Origin: an uncultured Desulfobacterales bacterium
Lineage (GTDB): Bacteria > Desulfobacterota > Desulfobacteria > Desulfobacterales > JAFDCJ01
Assembly (NCBI GenBank): GCA_945787595.1
Contig: CALZJV010000074.1
Coordinates: 1-26,836 of the forward strand
DNA length: 26,836 nt
Direction: 5' to 3'
Positions 1 to 8,718 of this stretch are shown one piece after another. Every line of letters starts with the position of its first letter. Position 1 is the first letter of the stretch. Both the position numbers and the translations under genes were made by a program. Under the pieces are notes generated by a model. It searched no databases. It worked only from the letters and a program-made list of their open reading frames with translations, and was not told the DNA's origin.

Positions 1-1270
1 TTCTTCGGGACAACATATGCTGCAGTGTTGTATCAAGCTTTTTGCCGCCTAAATTCGACATGATTTTCAAATGAGAAAAGGAGACTCCGCTGTAGCCGGC
101 TTGCTGAATGTGGTAGGCGATAATGGCTTCAGGGTCATCATCGGTCAGATTCTGCAACCCGCGGATAATGTCCGGTTTCAGGCGCTTGTGTTTTTGTGGT
201 GTCGGGTTTAACACCTGTCCGCCGCCGATGGTGCGTATGGGGGAATAGCTGCGAATCACAAAACGGTCATCCTTGACGATAGCCACCGGTGAGTCGAGTC
301 GAATCTGGGCCACGGCAGTTTGTCCGGGCGGCAGTTCCTCCTGCTCCAGCAAAACCAGGTGGCCCATAACTTCGTTGGTTCCGGTGTGCAGCCTCACCAG
401 GGTTCGGTTTTTAAGCGGTTTCTTGTTACTGGCAAGATAATGAAATGACAGATCCACCATATAACTTGAAATTAAGGCGCCCGGGCTGGACAGCACTTCT
501 CCGCGCTGGACCGCCTCCCGGTCGAGCCCCTGAAAATTTATGGCCGTTCGCATACCGGCTTCCGCACTTTTGGCACTTTGATTGTGGACCTGGACTCCGC
601 GAACCTTGGATGTAATTCCGGATGGGTAGACCATGATGGTATCGCCCACGGTTACTTTGCCGGAAACCAGAGTCCCGGTAATTACGGTACCAAAACCCTT
701 CATGGTGAAGACCCGGTCGATGGGTAGGCGAAATAAACTCGAGGGTGGACGCGGGGGAATATCTCCGGCGATATTATCGAGGGCGGTGATGAGCTCGGGG
801 ATCCCCTGCCCGGTCACGGAAGAAACAGGCAGGATGGGTGAGTTCTCCAGAAAGGTTCCTTGGCTGAAATCCCGAATATCTTCAAGGGCCAGCTCCAGCC
901 ATTCCTCATCTACCATGTCGATCTTGGTCATGGCGACCAGGCCATGCTGGATCCCCAGCAGCATACATATTTCCATATGCTCACGGGTTTGGGGCATCAC
1001 ACCTTCATCCGCTGCAATGATCATGACCACAATGTCGATTCCGGTTGCCCCGGCCACCATGTTTTTGATGAATTTTTCGTGGCCGGGAACATCCACAATC
1101 CCCAAATGCTGACCTCCCGGCAGGTCCAGGGAGGCAAACCCCAGCTCAATGGTAATCCCGCGCTCCTTTTCCTCTTTTAATCGGTCTGTATCGATGCCGG
1201 TCATTGCCTTTATCAGGCTGGTCTTGCCGTGATCAATATGTCCGGCCGTGCCAAGAATGATCTGTTTCAC
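1..1270 (-). CDS. selB: SelB, selenocysteine-specific elongation factor (3' end outside window)
   Basis: This is the GTPase that carries selenocysteinyl-tRNA to UGA codons followed by a SECIS hairpin. The start is GTG at 1270, with an AGGAG ribosome site about 8 bases upstream. The first ~423 codons are visible. The N-terminus reads [20 protein letters not shown], with the P-loop GHIDHGKT at residues 10-17. It is followed by the switch I stretch RGITIELGF, the G3 motif [12 protein letters not shown] and the G4 motif TKID, then the beta-barrel domains II-III (for example the motif [18 protein letters not shown]). The sequence runs off the window at the beginning of the C-terminal winged-helix region that binds the SECIS. 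A small membrane-protein gene lies 20 bases upstream on the same strand. No selA, selC or selD is seen here. The family assignment is very secure; EF-Tu is excluded by the HIDHGKTSL and RGITIELGF signatures. Confidence 0.96.
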   Translation of the reverse strand, partial: MKQIILGTAGHIDHGKTSLIKAMTGIDTDRLKEEKERGITIELGFASLDLPGGQHLGIVDVPGHEKFIKNMVAGATGIDIVVMIIAADEGVMPQTREHMEICMLLGIQHGLVAMTKIDMVDEEWLELALEDIRDFSQGTFLENSPILPVSSVTGQGIPELITALDNIAGDIPPRPPSSLFRLPIDRVFTMKGFGTVITGTLVSGKVTVGDTIMVYPSGITSKVRGVQVHNQSAKSAEAGMRTAINFQGLDREAVQRGEVLSSPGALISSYMVDLSFHYLASNKKPLKNRTLVRLHTGTNEVMGHLVLLEQEELPPGQTAVAQIRLDSPVAIVKDDRFVIRSYSPIRTIGGGQVLNPTPQKHKRLKPDIIRGLQNLTDDDPEAIIAYHIQQAGYSGVSFSHLKIMSNLGGKKLDTTLQHMLSRR

Positions 1271-1290
1271 CTAAAATTCTCCTAAGTAAT

Positions 1291-1488
1291 TTATTTATTT
1301 CGACGTTGTCGCAAATATTCCGCAAAATAAGCCAGTCCCACCATGATTATCGCCAGGCCGACGACGTAGGCGAGGTGAACCCTGCCGTAGAACATACGGG
1401 TAAGGACGACGGCAAAAACAGCACCGATGACGGCTCTGATAATAAAAATTTGAAATTGGTTCAATTTATTGGCCTCTTCTCGGTACAT
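1291..1488 (-). CDS. small two-helix membrane protein upstream of selB
   Basis: A 65-residue protein of unknown function. Residues about 14-31 and 39-57 are hydrophobic and would form two transmembrane helices. They are flanked by a polar N-terminus and a basic tail (YLRQRRNK) that should stay in the cytoplasm. It ends 20 bases before the selB start on the same strand, so the two are probably cotranscribed. I see no clear Shine-Dalgarno before the ATG at 1488. The regular helix-loop-helix hydrophobicity and conserved position next to selB argue for a real gene, but I do not recognise the family. Confidence 0.6.
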   Translation of the reverse strand: MYREEANKLNQFQIFIIRAVIGAVFAVVLTRMFYGRVHLAYVVGLAIIMVGLAYFAEYLRQRRNK

Positions 1489-1746
1489 ATCAACATAATA
1501 TTAAGAAAATAATTATTATATCAGTTGGCAACAAGCGTCAATGCCAAGTTTTTTCTTGATATCAATGAACCGATTTGCTATGTGAATATGTTCGGTTGGT
1601 AAGGCGGATTGGGTACTGTTTCTTTCATTTCCGTTGTAAATTCGAATTCCGCATTCCAACTGTTCGGTCTATTATGAAGTGATAGTTGGTTTGCGATTTT
1701 AGAGTTTTAAGGTAACTCCGCATTCCGATTTCCACATTCAAAATAT

Positions 1747-1823
1747 GGTGGGTGTAGCTCAGTTGGTAGAGCCCCAGGTTGTGGCCCTGGTTGTCGTGGG
1801 TTCAAGTCCCATCACTCACCCCA
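1747..1823 (+). tRNA. tRNA-His (anticodon GTG)
   Basis: A complete cloverleaf. The acceptor stem GTGGGTG (1748-1754) pairs with CACTCAC (1813-1819). The D arm, the anticodon loop TTGTGGC and the T arm with TTCAAGT all fold. The extra G at 1747 faces C1820, giving the G(-1):C73 pair that is diagnostic of tRNA-His. CCA is encoded at 1821-1823. Confidence 0.96.
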
Positions 1824-1836
1824 TTGATAAATTAAA

Positions 1837-1862
1837 AACCGGGCAGGGGAGTCTGCCCGGTT
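1837..1862 (+). terminator. terminator-like hairpin after tRNA-His
   Basis: A perfect 10-bp inverted repeat (AACCGGGCAG / CTGCCCGGTT) with a 6-base loop begins 13 bases after the tRNA-His CCA. The following run (ATTTGCTT) is only modestly T-rich. Confidence 0.7.
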
Positions 1863-1929
1863 ATTTGCTTCCGACTAAACCCTGAAAATTTAGTCGGGAT
1901 TTATATTTAATTTCAAATTGAGTCAGAAA

Positions 1930-2006
1930 CCAGATTCTGTCAGCTGACATCCGTCATCTGACCTCTGTTTTCCATCATCTGTCTTCTGTGCTCTGTCTTC
2001 CATTCA
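1930..2006 (+). repeat. degenerate TCTGTC/TCATCTG low-complexity tract
   Basis: A pyrimidine-rich tract made of imperfect 6-8 base units (TCTGTC, TCATCTG, TCTTCTG, CTCTGTC) on the plus strand. It ends a few bases before the tRNA-Arg gene. There is no coding potential. It may be a simple-sequence array or part of a dispersed repeat. Confidence 0.5.
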
Positions 2007-2011
2007 AACAT

Positions 2012-2080
<69 letters not shown>

Positions 2081-2088
<8 letters not shown>

Positions 2089-2146
2089 TAATAATAACCG
2101 GAACTTACAAGATAATTGTGAGTGCCTTAATTATTTATTGCTATAG
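2081..2146 (+). repeat. island left-end repeat, copy 1
   Basis: The last bases of tRNA-Arg plus about 57 bases downstream resemble 15979-16043. Shared blocks in the same order are GCGTACCATAATAA, CTTAC, GTGAGTGC and CTATAG. Because the similarity continues past the tRNA end, it is likely the left terminus of an inserted element and not just tRNA duplication. Confidence 0.6.
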
Positions 2147-2439
2147 AGGGGATAAAAAAGTCAGTATTCAACCCAAGAAATACATACGGTCGGCTTCGGC
2201 CAAACAACAACCTACGTTGACTTCAGGACAGTTGCATTAAAAAAGTGGACTGGCTATCCACAAAGCCCAAGTAAACGAATTTTTTTCTTCCCCCCCCTGG
2301 CGGGAGGGATTGAGGGAAGGGGGTAAAAATAGAGAGCATTCCTTCAACTTGGTCTTTTTGGATATCCGTAAAAAGTAGTGTTGATATGATTGTATGAGGA
2401 GAATAAATCCTCCGATCCGACAAAAGTAAGAATCACCTT
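2089..2439. other. non-coding island left flank
   Basis: About 350 bases without a convincing gene. After the left-end repeat there is a G/C-run segment at about 2286-2325 (a run of C, then GGCGGGAGGGATTGAGG, then a run of G) typical of a degraded dispersed repeat. The only open frame, on the minus strand at 2223-2423, crosses this low-complexity segment and has no protein-like pattern. Confidence 0.5.
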
Positions 2440-2922
2440 TTATTCATTGGATAACCTCAAAACTTTGTTATACATTTCATCATCAATCCAATAATGGTGG
2501 TCGGTTCTGAGCCGGTCCATAAGCTCTTTTACAGATTCAATTATCCCCATCTTTTTTGCCTTCATCAACACGCCCAAAGTTCCGGATATAGGTATATTGT
2601 TTAAGCGGGCAATTATCCTAGCATCCTTATCATCTAACAGACATAGCTTTGCATTATTCTCAATGCAAAGGCATAAGGCTTCGGCTTCACCCATATGGAG
2701 ATGGATCATAAGCTCTTTGATTTTAGGCGAGGTTTGTATTTCCGTTCTTATGATAAAGCCCTCATCCAGACATCTTTGCCATTGGTCGTCGCCCGAAAAG
2801 TAGGCTTTAATTTCAGAATGGACGGCCATTGGTACGTGCAGCTCCTTGAAAATCGTTTTAAGGATTTCCATCTGGCCCAAATGAAGAAAATTACTGATGG
2901 GTGTTGTATTGCTGACGATCAT
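2440..2922 (-). CDS. DUF3368-type PIN-domain toxin
   Basis: A 160-residue protein of the PIN-like DUF3368 group, the presumed ribonuclease toxin of a type II toxin-antitoxin pair. It begins MIVSNTTPISNFLHLGQ, where PIN enzymes place the first acidic or polar catalytic strand. GEAEALCLCIE carries the conserved central acidic residue. LCLLDDKDARIIAR carries the downstream acidic pair, followed by SGTLGVLMKAKK, typical of DUF3368. The start codon overlaps the end of the upstream antitoxin gene by 4 bases (ATGA), indicating translational coupling. It lies inside the tRNA-Arg island, where such modules commonly stabilise the insert. The family is fairly secure; RNase activity is inferred from the family. 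Confidence 0.82.
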   Translation of the reverse strand: MIVSNTTPISNFLHLGQMEILKTIFKELHVPMAVHSEIKAYFSGDDQWQRCLDEGFIIRTEIQTSPKIKELMIHLHMGEAEALCLCIENNAKLCLLDDKDARIIARLNNIPISGTLGVLMKAKKMGIIESVKELMDRLRTDHHYWIDDEMYNKVLRLSNE

Positions 2923-3179
2923 AAGGCTTGTTCTAAATTGGTCAAGTCACTATCTAACTCATCCGGATCCCCGTGAAACGCAATTTCGTGCTCCGCCAAG
3001 AATCTTTCGAAAGAAACCCGATCTTTATTAAGCAATGAGGCGCCATGAGCGGATGTAATAATGCCTTGTTCATAAAGACGGATTACAAGTTCCTCCATAA
3101 GCATCATCTTGGCCCGCTTTGGGGGAAGCTTAATTTGAGACGCAATTTCTTCTGGAATTTCAAGTAAGATGGATTGCAT
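2919..3179 (-). CDS. UPF0175-family antitoxin
   Basis: An 86-residue partner of the PIN toxin. The pattern fits UPF0175 antitoxins: an N-terminal strand MQSILLEIPEEIASQI, then helices containing MLMEELVIRLYEQGIITSAHGA (a winged-helix-like DNA-binding unit), then the segment RVSFERFLAEHEIAFHGD near the C-terminus that would cover the toxin. The start ATG at 3179 has a GGAG site about 8 bases upstream. It should neutralise the toxin and repress the shared promoter; both roles are known for the family and not shown here. Confidence 0.82.
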   Translation of the reverse strand: MQSILLEIPEEIASQIKLPPKRAKMMLMEELVIRLYEQGIITSAHGASLLNKDRVSFERFLAEHEIAFHGDPDELDSDLTNLEQAL

Positions 3180-3260
3180 ATTTTTCTCCGTTGATTGAGG
3201 TATTTTATCTTTAATTTAAAATCATGGTAAAAATAGCATAGTATCTAAAAACTTTCAAAT

Positions 3261-3346
3261 GCAAACGCTGAGCAAGGTAATGCTCAACCTTGAGGTGGAT
3301 TATTCGAAAGCGGCCAGACATAGAATTGAAATAATCCAGCGTTTGC
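3261..3346. repeat. REP/BIME-like inverted repeat beside the RAYT gene
   Basis: GCAAACGCTG at 3261-3270 is the exact inverse of CAGCGTTTGC at 3337-3346. An inner pair, TGGATTATT and AATAATCCA, abuts the right arm, and a small GAGCA/TGCTC hairpin sits just inside the left arm. It lies about 40 bases beyond the 3' end of a REP-associated transposase gene, the usual location for its substrate palindromes. Confidence 0.5.
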
Positions 3347-3386
3347 TGCCTTATTTCATAAAATGCTGTCCCAGCTGCAAATGATC

Positions 3387-4319
3387 TCAGATAATTTCAG
3401 ACAATCGCTTCAACGAATACATTCCCTCTAAGCCCTTGACCGGTTTTGGTTTTTTTTCATGCTTTGAATGAAATAGATGCTTAAATCGCCGATAATTTGT
3501 AGCCACAAACTCCTTTGATCCAATGATGCCTGAATCTGTAAAATAGCGAGTACGGTATCTGAAACGATCAATCCGGCTGATTTCAAAATCTTTTTCACGC
3601 TCTTTCGCAACAACCTTATCATCGATGGCCCTAGCTTGCATTTTATCAGGTCGGCTAATCGCTCCGGCTTCATAAACATACCGGCGATATTTTCTGATCC
3701 GCTCTTTCGGGCTTTTAACATTAAACTCTTTTAGGCCAAAATCGGTGGACAGAAACTGACCTTTATTATGGGTCTGCAAATGATATCCAAGAGAATTCCA
3801 GCGATAATCTTCAGGCCGATCAACGATGCCGGCACGCAACGGGTTTAAATCAATATACGCCAGACAATTTACCAATGTTTCTCCTTTATCGACAATCACG
3901 CTTTTGAACCGGTCTCCCCAAAAATATCCTCGTCGATTATGGCGCCGGTTGTAAAACCGGGCAAAGTTAACTTTAATTTCACGCATAAATTCAGAAAGAT
4001 TGGATAGTTTCAACCGCAATGATGGCACCAATCCATCGGCATAGATGCGCTCATCACCATAAAAATCCACATAGCGTTTTAAAATATCCTCGTCGGTAAA
4101 TTGGTTTTCAGGAATCACCCGCACCAGGATATGGAAATGGTTTCCCATTAGACAAAACCCTAAAGTTTTTACTAAATACAAGGCCGCGTAGCGCTGAATC
4201 AGATCCAACATAAAATCCTTTTCAATATCGCCCAGAGGATAACCGTCCAAGGCAGTTCGGGACATCACATGATAAACCGTGCTTTGATCATCAATTATCA
4301 TTCGCTGAGTTCTTGGCAT
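3387..4319 (-). CDS. REP-associated tyrosine transposase (RAYT, Y1 HUH family)
   Basis: A 310-residue transposase of the IS200-like Y1 family that acts on REP hairpins. I prefer ATG at 4319 (MPRTQRMIID) because AAGGAG sits about 9 bases upstream; an open frame continues to 4361 without a ribosome site. The HUH metal motif is intact (GNHFHILVR, H61 and H63). The catalytic tyrosine is probably Y155 in CLAYIDLNPLRAG, and GYFWGDRFKSVIV matches the RAYT core. The C-terminal ~100 residues are basic and typical of the long RAYT subgroup. The upstream flank (4370-4400) is shared with the second RAYT at 12402. It lies inside the tRNA-Arg island and probably arrived independently of it. Confidence 0.87.
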   Translation of the reverse strand: MPRTQRMIIDDQSTVYHVMSRTALDGYPLGDIEKDFMLDLIQRYAALYLVKTLGFCLMGNHFHILVRVIPENQFTDEDILKRYVDFYGDERIYADGLVPSLRLKLSNLSEFMREIKVNFARFYNRRHNRRGYFWGDRFKSVIVDKGETLVNCLAYIDLNPLRAGIVDRPEDYRWNSLGYHLQTHNKGQFLSTDFGLKEFNVKSPKERIRKYRRYVYEAGAISRPDKMQARAIDDKVVAKEREKDFEISRIDRFRYRTRYFTDSGIIGSKEFVATNYRRFKHLFHSKHEKKPKPVKGLEGMYSLKRLSEII

Positions 4320-4369
4320 GATGGGCTCCTTTATACATAATAATTTAGACTTACATGACACAACTATTT

Positions 4370-4400
4370 ATCCGTGTCAAGAGTTAAGTACCTGTCCCTT
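4370..4400. repeat. RAYT upstream flank, copy 1
   Basis: ATCCGTGTCAA followed after ten bases by CCTGTCCCTT and a T-rich run. The same pattern stands upstream of the second RAYT at 13497-13528. TGACAC/GTGTCA also forms a small inverted repeat here. This marks conserved sequence beyond the coding region of both RAYT copies. Confidence 0.45.
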
Positions 4401-4450
4401 TATTTTTTATTTTATGTTATAATGACAGAACCCATTATGGACTCGGGAAA

Positions 4451-4564
4451 GACGCCCCGGTTGAACGTCCGATCCAACCGCGACCAGCCAAGGATGGTAA
4501 GGTGATTGAGTTGCCCCGGGTCGGTGGGCTGCATCACCGCTACGAATGGAAAGAAGTAGCATAG
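4451..4564 (+). pseudogene. C-terminal remnant of an integrase-core (DDE) transposase
   Basis: An open frame ending at TAG 4562-4564 reads DAPVERPIQPRPAKDGKVIE and then LPRVGGLHHRYEWKEVA. This proline-rich tail ending in GGLHHRYE is typical of the extreme C-terminus of DDE insertion-sequence transposases. Nothing upstream encodes the catalytic core, and the RAYT flank begins within 60 bases. It is a leftover of an insertion sequence. The recognition rests on a short tail. Confidence 0.5.
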
Positions 4565-4777
4565 GGAAAAGTTTCTCTGTTCACTATCCGATCTCCTGGC
4601 AATGACCCGTTTTTATCTCATCCTTGGTATCAATCTTGACATGGTTAATAACCAGGTTTATTGATAACAAAGTCTTCCTGAAAGCCTCGGATAAACAGAA
4701 ATCGCAACCGGCTTTAAGACAGGTGCATTAAATATGTTGTCTGAAAGACGAGGCTATTTGACATAAATGCTGCGGAT

Positions 4778-4861
4778 TTAATTTTTGCGAGCGACAGCTG
4801 TTGTCTTGCCGATGCCGGACCCCGCACCGGTGAGAATGGCGATCTTATCTTTCAGGCGCAT
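4778..4861 (-). pseudogene. N-terminal fragment of a short-chain dehydrogenase/reductase
   Basis: ATG at 4861 opens a 27-codon frame beginning MRLKDKIAILTGAGSGIGKT and ending in TAA at 4778-4780. The TGAGSGIG segment is the Rossmann cofactor motif (TGxxxGxG) found at this exact distance from the start of SDR enzymes. The rest of the usual ~250-residue protein is missing. It lies downstream of, and on the same strand as, the ferredoxin operon, so it may once have been its last gene. Confidence 0.7.
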
Positions 4862-5008
4862 GAATTTTCTCGCATTGATACCGGCAGCAGACTACCGTTC
4901 AGGAGTCGAAGTGTCGGAATCCCGGGGCAGTTAAGTATCGGAATATCCGGGAATGATCGTAGGTCACCATTATTCCATCATTCCGATACGTCACCACTCC
5001 TTTCGGGT

Positions 5009-5626
5009 TTACGCCGTCAACTCTTTAAGGATGAGTGCCGCTCGATGCGGATTGAATATCCCGCACATGCATGGAGTAAAAAGCCTTTCCGCACCTTCCT
5101 CCACCGTGGATTCACCGGCTTTGATGTCTTCGATGACTTGATTGATGAGTCCCATTGCCACCATGCCGTGTCCGCACATGGTATTTAACTGGAGTATCTC
5201 CTCCGGCGGCAGTCGGTCGGTATTTCCCCAGCGTCCCATGGACTGGTTGATGGTGTGACGCTCAAGGCCGGCCGCTGTGCAGCATTCTCCCACATGATCG
5301 AATAGTCCGGACACCACCACACATAGACCCAAATCGGCTTCTTTGTATGCTTTTAAAGCGTCGACCAGGGTTTCGCGATCCTTGAATACCGCCTGGACCA
5401 CTGCCTGATCTTCCAGGTTATCCAGCACGGCCTGGATACTGCCCTGTTTGTATTGATTGCCCAGCCGTGCGTCGCCGATTTTAATGGCGCCGTTTTCAAG
5501 GGCCATCTCCAGATAGCGTTTCAGCTTGGGGCCGGAACCCACGTGGTTGATATCTTTTGAAGGCATAATCAAGGTGACGTAATCTTCTTCCAAATAATCT
5601 CCGATTCGATGATTCGTATGTGTCAT
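5009..5626 (-). CDS. Cys/His-rich protein of unknown function (copy B)
   Basis: A 205-residue soluble protein. It is a paralogue of the product at 6507-7148, aligning from THTNHRIG through the C-terminal CxCG motif. Residues conserved between the two copies look like metal or Fe-S ligands: C115-C116, H124, C151 and H153 in LNTMCGHGMV, and C186 and C188 in PCMCGIFNP. The start ATG at 5626 follows the upstream ferredoxin gene by two bases and has a strong AGGAGG site, so it is cotranscribed and translationally linked. From memory, the PCxCG.FNP ending and the ferredoxin partner recall 6-hydroxynicotinate reductase-type proteins, but I could not verify this and assign no function. It is probably a subunit of an anaerobic redox enzyme. 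Confidence 0.75.
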   Translation of the reverse strand: MTHTNHRIGDYLEEDYVTLIMPSKDINHVGSGPKLKRYLEMALENGAIKIGDARLGNQYKQGSIQAVLDNLEDQAVVQAVFKDRETLVDALKAYKEADLGLCVVVSGLFDHVGECCTAAGLERHTINQSMGRWGNTDRLPPEEILQLNTMCGHGMVAMGLINQVIEDIKAGESTVEEGAERLFTPCMCGIFNPHRAALILKELTA

Positions 5627-5628
5627 TG

Positions 5629-6348
5629 TTATACCTCCTGATAGCGGGGTTTACCCAACCCGACATTGGTTTTCCCGTTGGGGGCCAGCCATAGTCCGGA
5701 CGCTTGAATGAAAGGATCCGTGGGTACGGACCCGTCAGGTGCGATGCGGGTTGCCACATCCAGGCTGAAAACCGATTCGATTTCCCCGGCTACCTGTTTC
5801 AGGGCGTCAAACAGATCCGGCAGTTGTTCCGGTTGGATGGCAAACTCGAGGATCGCCGAAAGCACCTTTTCATTGAGGACGTCATCTTTGAACTTTCCCG
5901 TTGCGGGATCCGACATGAGACTGGTGGTGGGATTGATCTTTTCAAACTCGACTTCCAGTTTTGCCACCGCCATGGCCACCTTCTCCACATCGTAAAAGCG
6001 AGTGCCGGTAACGCACCGGCCCACTTCAATGCCGATGCCCACCGTGCCGAGCCTAAACCGGCCGGTACACTCGTTGGTTTTCATTTCTTCGGTTCCTCTG
6101 CCGGATATCCCGGATTCTTCCGCAATGGTCAATGGATTGCTCAGAATGCTCCGGACTGTCCGGGGCCATAACAGTTCCTGCTGGCAGATCGCATCCACCG
6201 GACAATCGGCCATGCGAAGGCAATTTCCGCATTCCGCGCACTCGTCAAAGTCTATGTCGGCCGTTTCGTCCTCAAGGGCAATGGCCCCGACTGGACAATA
6301 CGGAAGGCATTGGCCGCAACCGATGCAAAGGTCGTCATCAATTTTCAT
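5629..6348 (-). CDS. 2[4Fe-4S] ferredoxin-domain protein with C-terminal unknown domain
   Basis: A 239-residue protein. ATG at 6348 is chosen because AGGAGGAG sits about 8 bases upstream; a longer frame to 6381 lacks this. Residues 1-55 form a bacterial-type ferredoxin: C8, C11, C14 and C18 (CIGCGQCLPYC), then C37, C40, C43 and C49 (CAECGNCLRMADC). From about residue 80 comes a second domain starting ISGRGTEEMKTNECTGRF and running to the C-terminus, with predicted alpha/beta character. That domain recurs alone at 10341-10844. The protein precedes its Cys/His-rich partner by two bases, so the pair probably forms one electron-transferring complex in the cytoplasm. The substrate is unknown; adjacency to a tricarboxylate transporter suggests an imported organic acid. 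Confidence 0.85.
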   Translation of the reverse strand: MKIDDDLCIGCGQCLPYCPVGAIALEDETADIDFDECAECGNCLRMADCPVDAICQQELLWPRTVRSILSNPLTIAEESGISGRGTEEMKTNECTGRFRLGTVGIGIEVGRCVTGTRFYDVEKVAMAVAKLEVEFEKINPTTSLMSDPATGKFKDDVLNEKVLSAILEFAIQPEQLPDLFDALKQVAGEIESVFSLDVATRIAPDGSVPTDPFIQASGLWLAPNGKTNVGLGKPRYQEV

Positions 6349-6506
6349 GTATTGCTCCTCCTGGTTTGATTTTCCCATCACACGGGCATACCCGTGCGGC
6401 GTTTCAATAGCAAACCCGGACGACGCACCGCCCGAGTTTATTTTATTCTCTTTTTATACGGGTATCCGGCGAAATGTCAAGCCGCGAATGTTTCACTCAG
6501 TTCCTT

Positions 6507-7148
6507 TTATATTTCGGCAGCCCGAGCCGTGTTGAACGCGCCGCATACGCAGGGTTCAAAAAGCTTTTCGGTACCCTCCTCGGCGGAGAGCTCTCCGGAG
6601 CGAACCTCTCTGAGTATTTCACGGATCAGTGCCATACCGACCATGCCGTGCCCGCACATCGTGTTGAGCTGGAGCAGTTCCGGAGGCGGCAGCCGGTCCG
6701 TCTTCCCCCACCTTCCCAAAGAGTACTCGATGGTATGGCGCGTGATATCCGCCTCCCGACAGCATTTTTGAACCGAATCGAAAAGACCCGAGACCACCAC
6801 CGAAAGACCGATATCGGCCGCCGCCAGCGCTTTGATCATGTTTTTTACTTTTTCTTCGGTGTCGAAAACCGCATGGACGGCCGATTTGTCGAAAATATTT
6901 CCATAGACGGCGTGTAGTCCGCCCTGAGTATATTCGTTTCCGAGCCGGGCATCGGACAGCTTCACGGCCCCGTGTTCCCTTGCCAGATCAAAGAACCGCC
7001 GAAGTTTCGGTTCGGCGCCTTTAATGTTGATGATATTTGAGCCCATGCAGAGAAAGACAAAGTCTTTCGATAAGCTTTCTTTTGAACCGATTCGGTGAAG
7101 CGTATGGATCATCTTGTCTTTGGTCTTGCCGGTGCCGTTTTTTCCCAT
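6507..7148 (-). CDS. Cys/His-rich protein of unknown function (copy A)
   Basis: A 213-residue paralogue of the 5009-5626 product. It keeps every candidate ligand: CCREADITRH, LNTMCGHGMVGM and PCVCGAFN. Alignment with copy B begins at MIHTLHRIGSK, so the true start may be ATG at 7112, with the 12 extra residues being spurious; neither start has a strong ribosome site. It lies 19 bases downstream of tctA and belongs to the same right-to-left operon. Copy A is clearly divergent from copy B but shares the order of motifs, which argues for an old duplication with retained function, not a recent copy. No enzymatic role can be assigned from sequence. Confidence 0.75.
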   Translation of the reverse strand: MGKNGTGKTKDKMIHTLHRIGSKESLSKDFVFLCMGSNIINIKGAEPKLRRFFDLAREHGAVKLSDARLGNEYTQGGLHAVYGNIFDKSAVHAVFDTEEKVKNMIKALAAADIGLSVVVSGLFDSVQKCCREADITRHTIEYSLGRWGKTDRLPPPELLQLNTMCGHGMVGMALIREILREVRSGELSAEEGTEKLFEPCVCGAFNTARAAEI

Positions 7149-7167
7149 GTCACAAGAACGATATGAT

Positions 7168-8697
7168 TTAAATCTCCGGCGCTCTTGAATATTTACTTCT
7201 TTGTTTGACGATAAGCTGTTTGATGAGCGGATAAAAAACGCCCAAAAAAGCGAGAATCAATAGGATCAGCGAAAGCGGCCGGGTAAAAAAGATCGTCAGG
7301 TCGCCTTTCGCCAAACTGGCCGCACGCACGAAGTTGATTTCGGCAATTGGGCCCAGCACCAGCCCTAAAATCAAGGGCGCGGTGGGATAGTCGAATTTCT
7401 TGGTAAAGTATCCTATGATGCCGAAAATGATCATCACCCAGACATCGATCATGTTGTTGGACAAGGTATACGATCCGACAATGGTCAACACCATAATCAG
7501 GGGCATGAGAATGGTCTGGGGTACCTTTAGCACGCTTGCAAAGGCGGGAATAAAGATGGTGTTCAACACCACGAGCATGAGGTTTCCGATGTACATGCTC
7601 ATAATCACCCCCCATGCCAGCTTGGGATGGTCTTTGAACAAGAGCGGTCCCGGTTGAAGCCCGTACATCATGAAGGCTCCCAGCAAAACGGCGGTGGTTC
7701 CGGAGCCGGGAATGCCCAGTGTCATCATGGGGACCAGCGCTCCGGCGGCGGCCGCATTGTTGGCGCTCTCGGGTCCGGCGACACCCTCCATGGCCCCTTT
7801 GCCGATCTCTTCCGGGTGCTTTGTCATTTTGACTTCTGTGGCATACGAAAGGAAGGATGCAAGCGTCGCGCCGGCACCGGGAAGGACCCCGATCATAAAA
7901 CCGATCAATGAGCCCCGTACGATTGCCATCCGCGATCGAACCCAGTCCGCCATGGTGGGAAGCAGACTGCGGGGCGTGATTTTGACATCAAGCACCTTGA
8001 GCCTGATGATGTTTTCCATTTGAAAAAGAACCTCGCCCATTCCGAACAGCCCGATGGCAACGGGCAGAAAATCGATGCCTTTCATCATATAGATGCTGTC
8101 GTAGGTGAATCGAAGCACACCGCGTCCCACATCCACCCCGACTGTAGAGAGCAGCACGCCCAGCGCGCACATGATGATCCCCTTTACCGGAGATGAACTG
8201 GCGAGTCCCACCAGTGAAGCCATCCCCAGCATCATCAGGGAAAAGTATTCTGCCGGTCCGAATTTGAGTGCCGCTTTTGCGAGGGTGGGTGCTGCGGCCG
8301 TGAGCATAAGATTTCCAAAGGAGCCGCCGACAAAAGAACCGATGGCGCACATGGCAAAGACCGCGCCGGCACGCCCCTGCCGGGCCAGTGGGTAACCTTC
8401 TAGGGTGGTAATCACCGTGGCGGCATCTCCCGGCGTATTGAGCAAAACCGAGCTGATGGTACCCCCGTACATTACCCCGTAGTAGATACCCGACAGCATG
8501 ATAATGGCCGCCGTGGGATCCATCCCGAAGGTCAGCGGCAGGAGAATGGCAACACCGGTAACCGAACCGAGGCCCGGCAGCGCACCGATGAGTGTTCCCA
8601 GCGTGACGCCGATGAAACAAAAAAGCAGGTTCGTAGGGGATACCGCTATGGCAAGGCCGAGGCTGATGTGATGATAAAGGTCGGAAAAAAACCCCAT
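7168..8697 (-). CDS. tctA: TctA, large membrane subunit of a tripartite tricarboxylate transporter
   Basis: A 509-residue polytopic inner-membrane protein, the expected length for TctA, with roughly a dozen hydrophobic segments. Diagnostic motifs are [20 protein letters not shown] near the N-terminus, [20 protein letters not shown], and the repeated internal counterpart [18 protein letters not shown] with [20 protein letters not shown]. TctA forms the secondary-transport channel, driven by an ion gradient and fed by the periplasmic TctC. It starts at ATG 8697, 21 bases after tctB, and is followed by the Cys/His-rich gene. The substrate cannot be read from sequence; the family handles citrate and other carboxylates. 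Confidence 0.95.
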   Translation of the reverse strand: MGFFSDLYHHISLGLAIAVSPTNLLFCFIGVTLGTLIGALPGLGSVTGVAILLPLTFGMDPTAAIIMLSGIYYGVMYGGTISSVLLNTPGDAATVITTLEGYPLARQGRAGAVFAMCAIGSFVGGSFGNLMLTAAAPTLAKAALKFGPAEYFSLMMLGMASLVGLASSSPVKGIIMCALGVLLSTVGVDVGRGVLRFTYDSIYMMKGIDFLPVAIGLFGMGEVLFQMENIIRLKVLDVKITPRSLLPTMADWVRSRMAIVRGSLIGFMIGVLPGAGATLASFLSYATEVKMTKHPEEIGKGAMEGVAGPESANNAAAAGALVPMMTLGIPGSGTTAVLLGAFMMYGLQPGPLLFKDHPKLAWGVIMSMYIGNLMLVVLNTIFIPAFASVLKVPQTILMPLIMVLTIVGSYTLSNNMIDVWVMIIFGIIGYFTKKFDYPTAPLILGLVLGPIAEINFVRAASLAKGDLTIFFTRPLSLILLILAFLGVFYPLIKQLIVKQRSKYSRAPEI

Positions 8698-8718
8698 GAT
8701 GTCCGCTCATTCTTGAAG

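Noticed and set aside
633..1180. Open frames on the plus strand within selB
   Set aside because: They are antisense to the very well conserved SelB GTPase domain and have low-complexity, unnatural composition.
2223..2423. 66-codon open frame as a gene
   Set aside because: It crosses a G/C-run repeat and lacks protein-like pattern or start signals.
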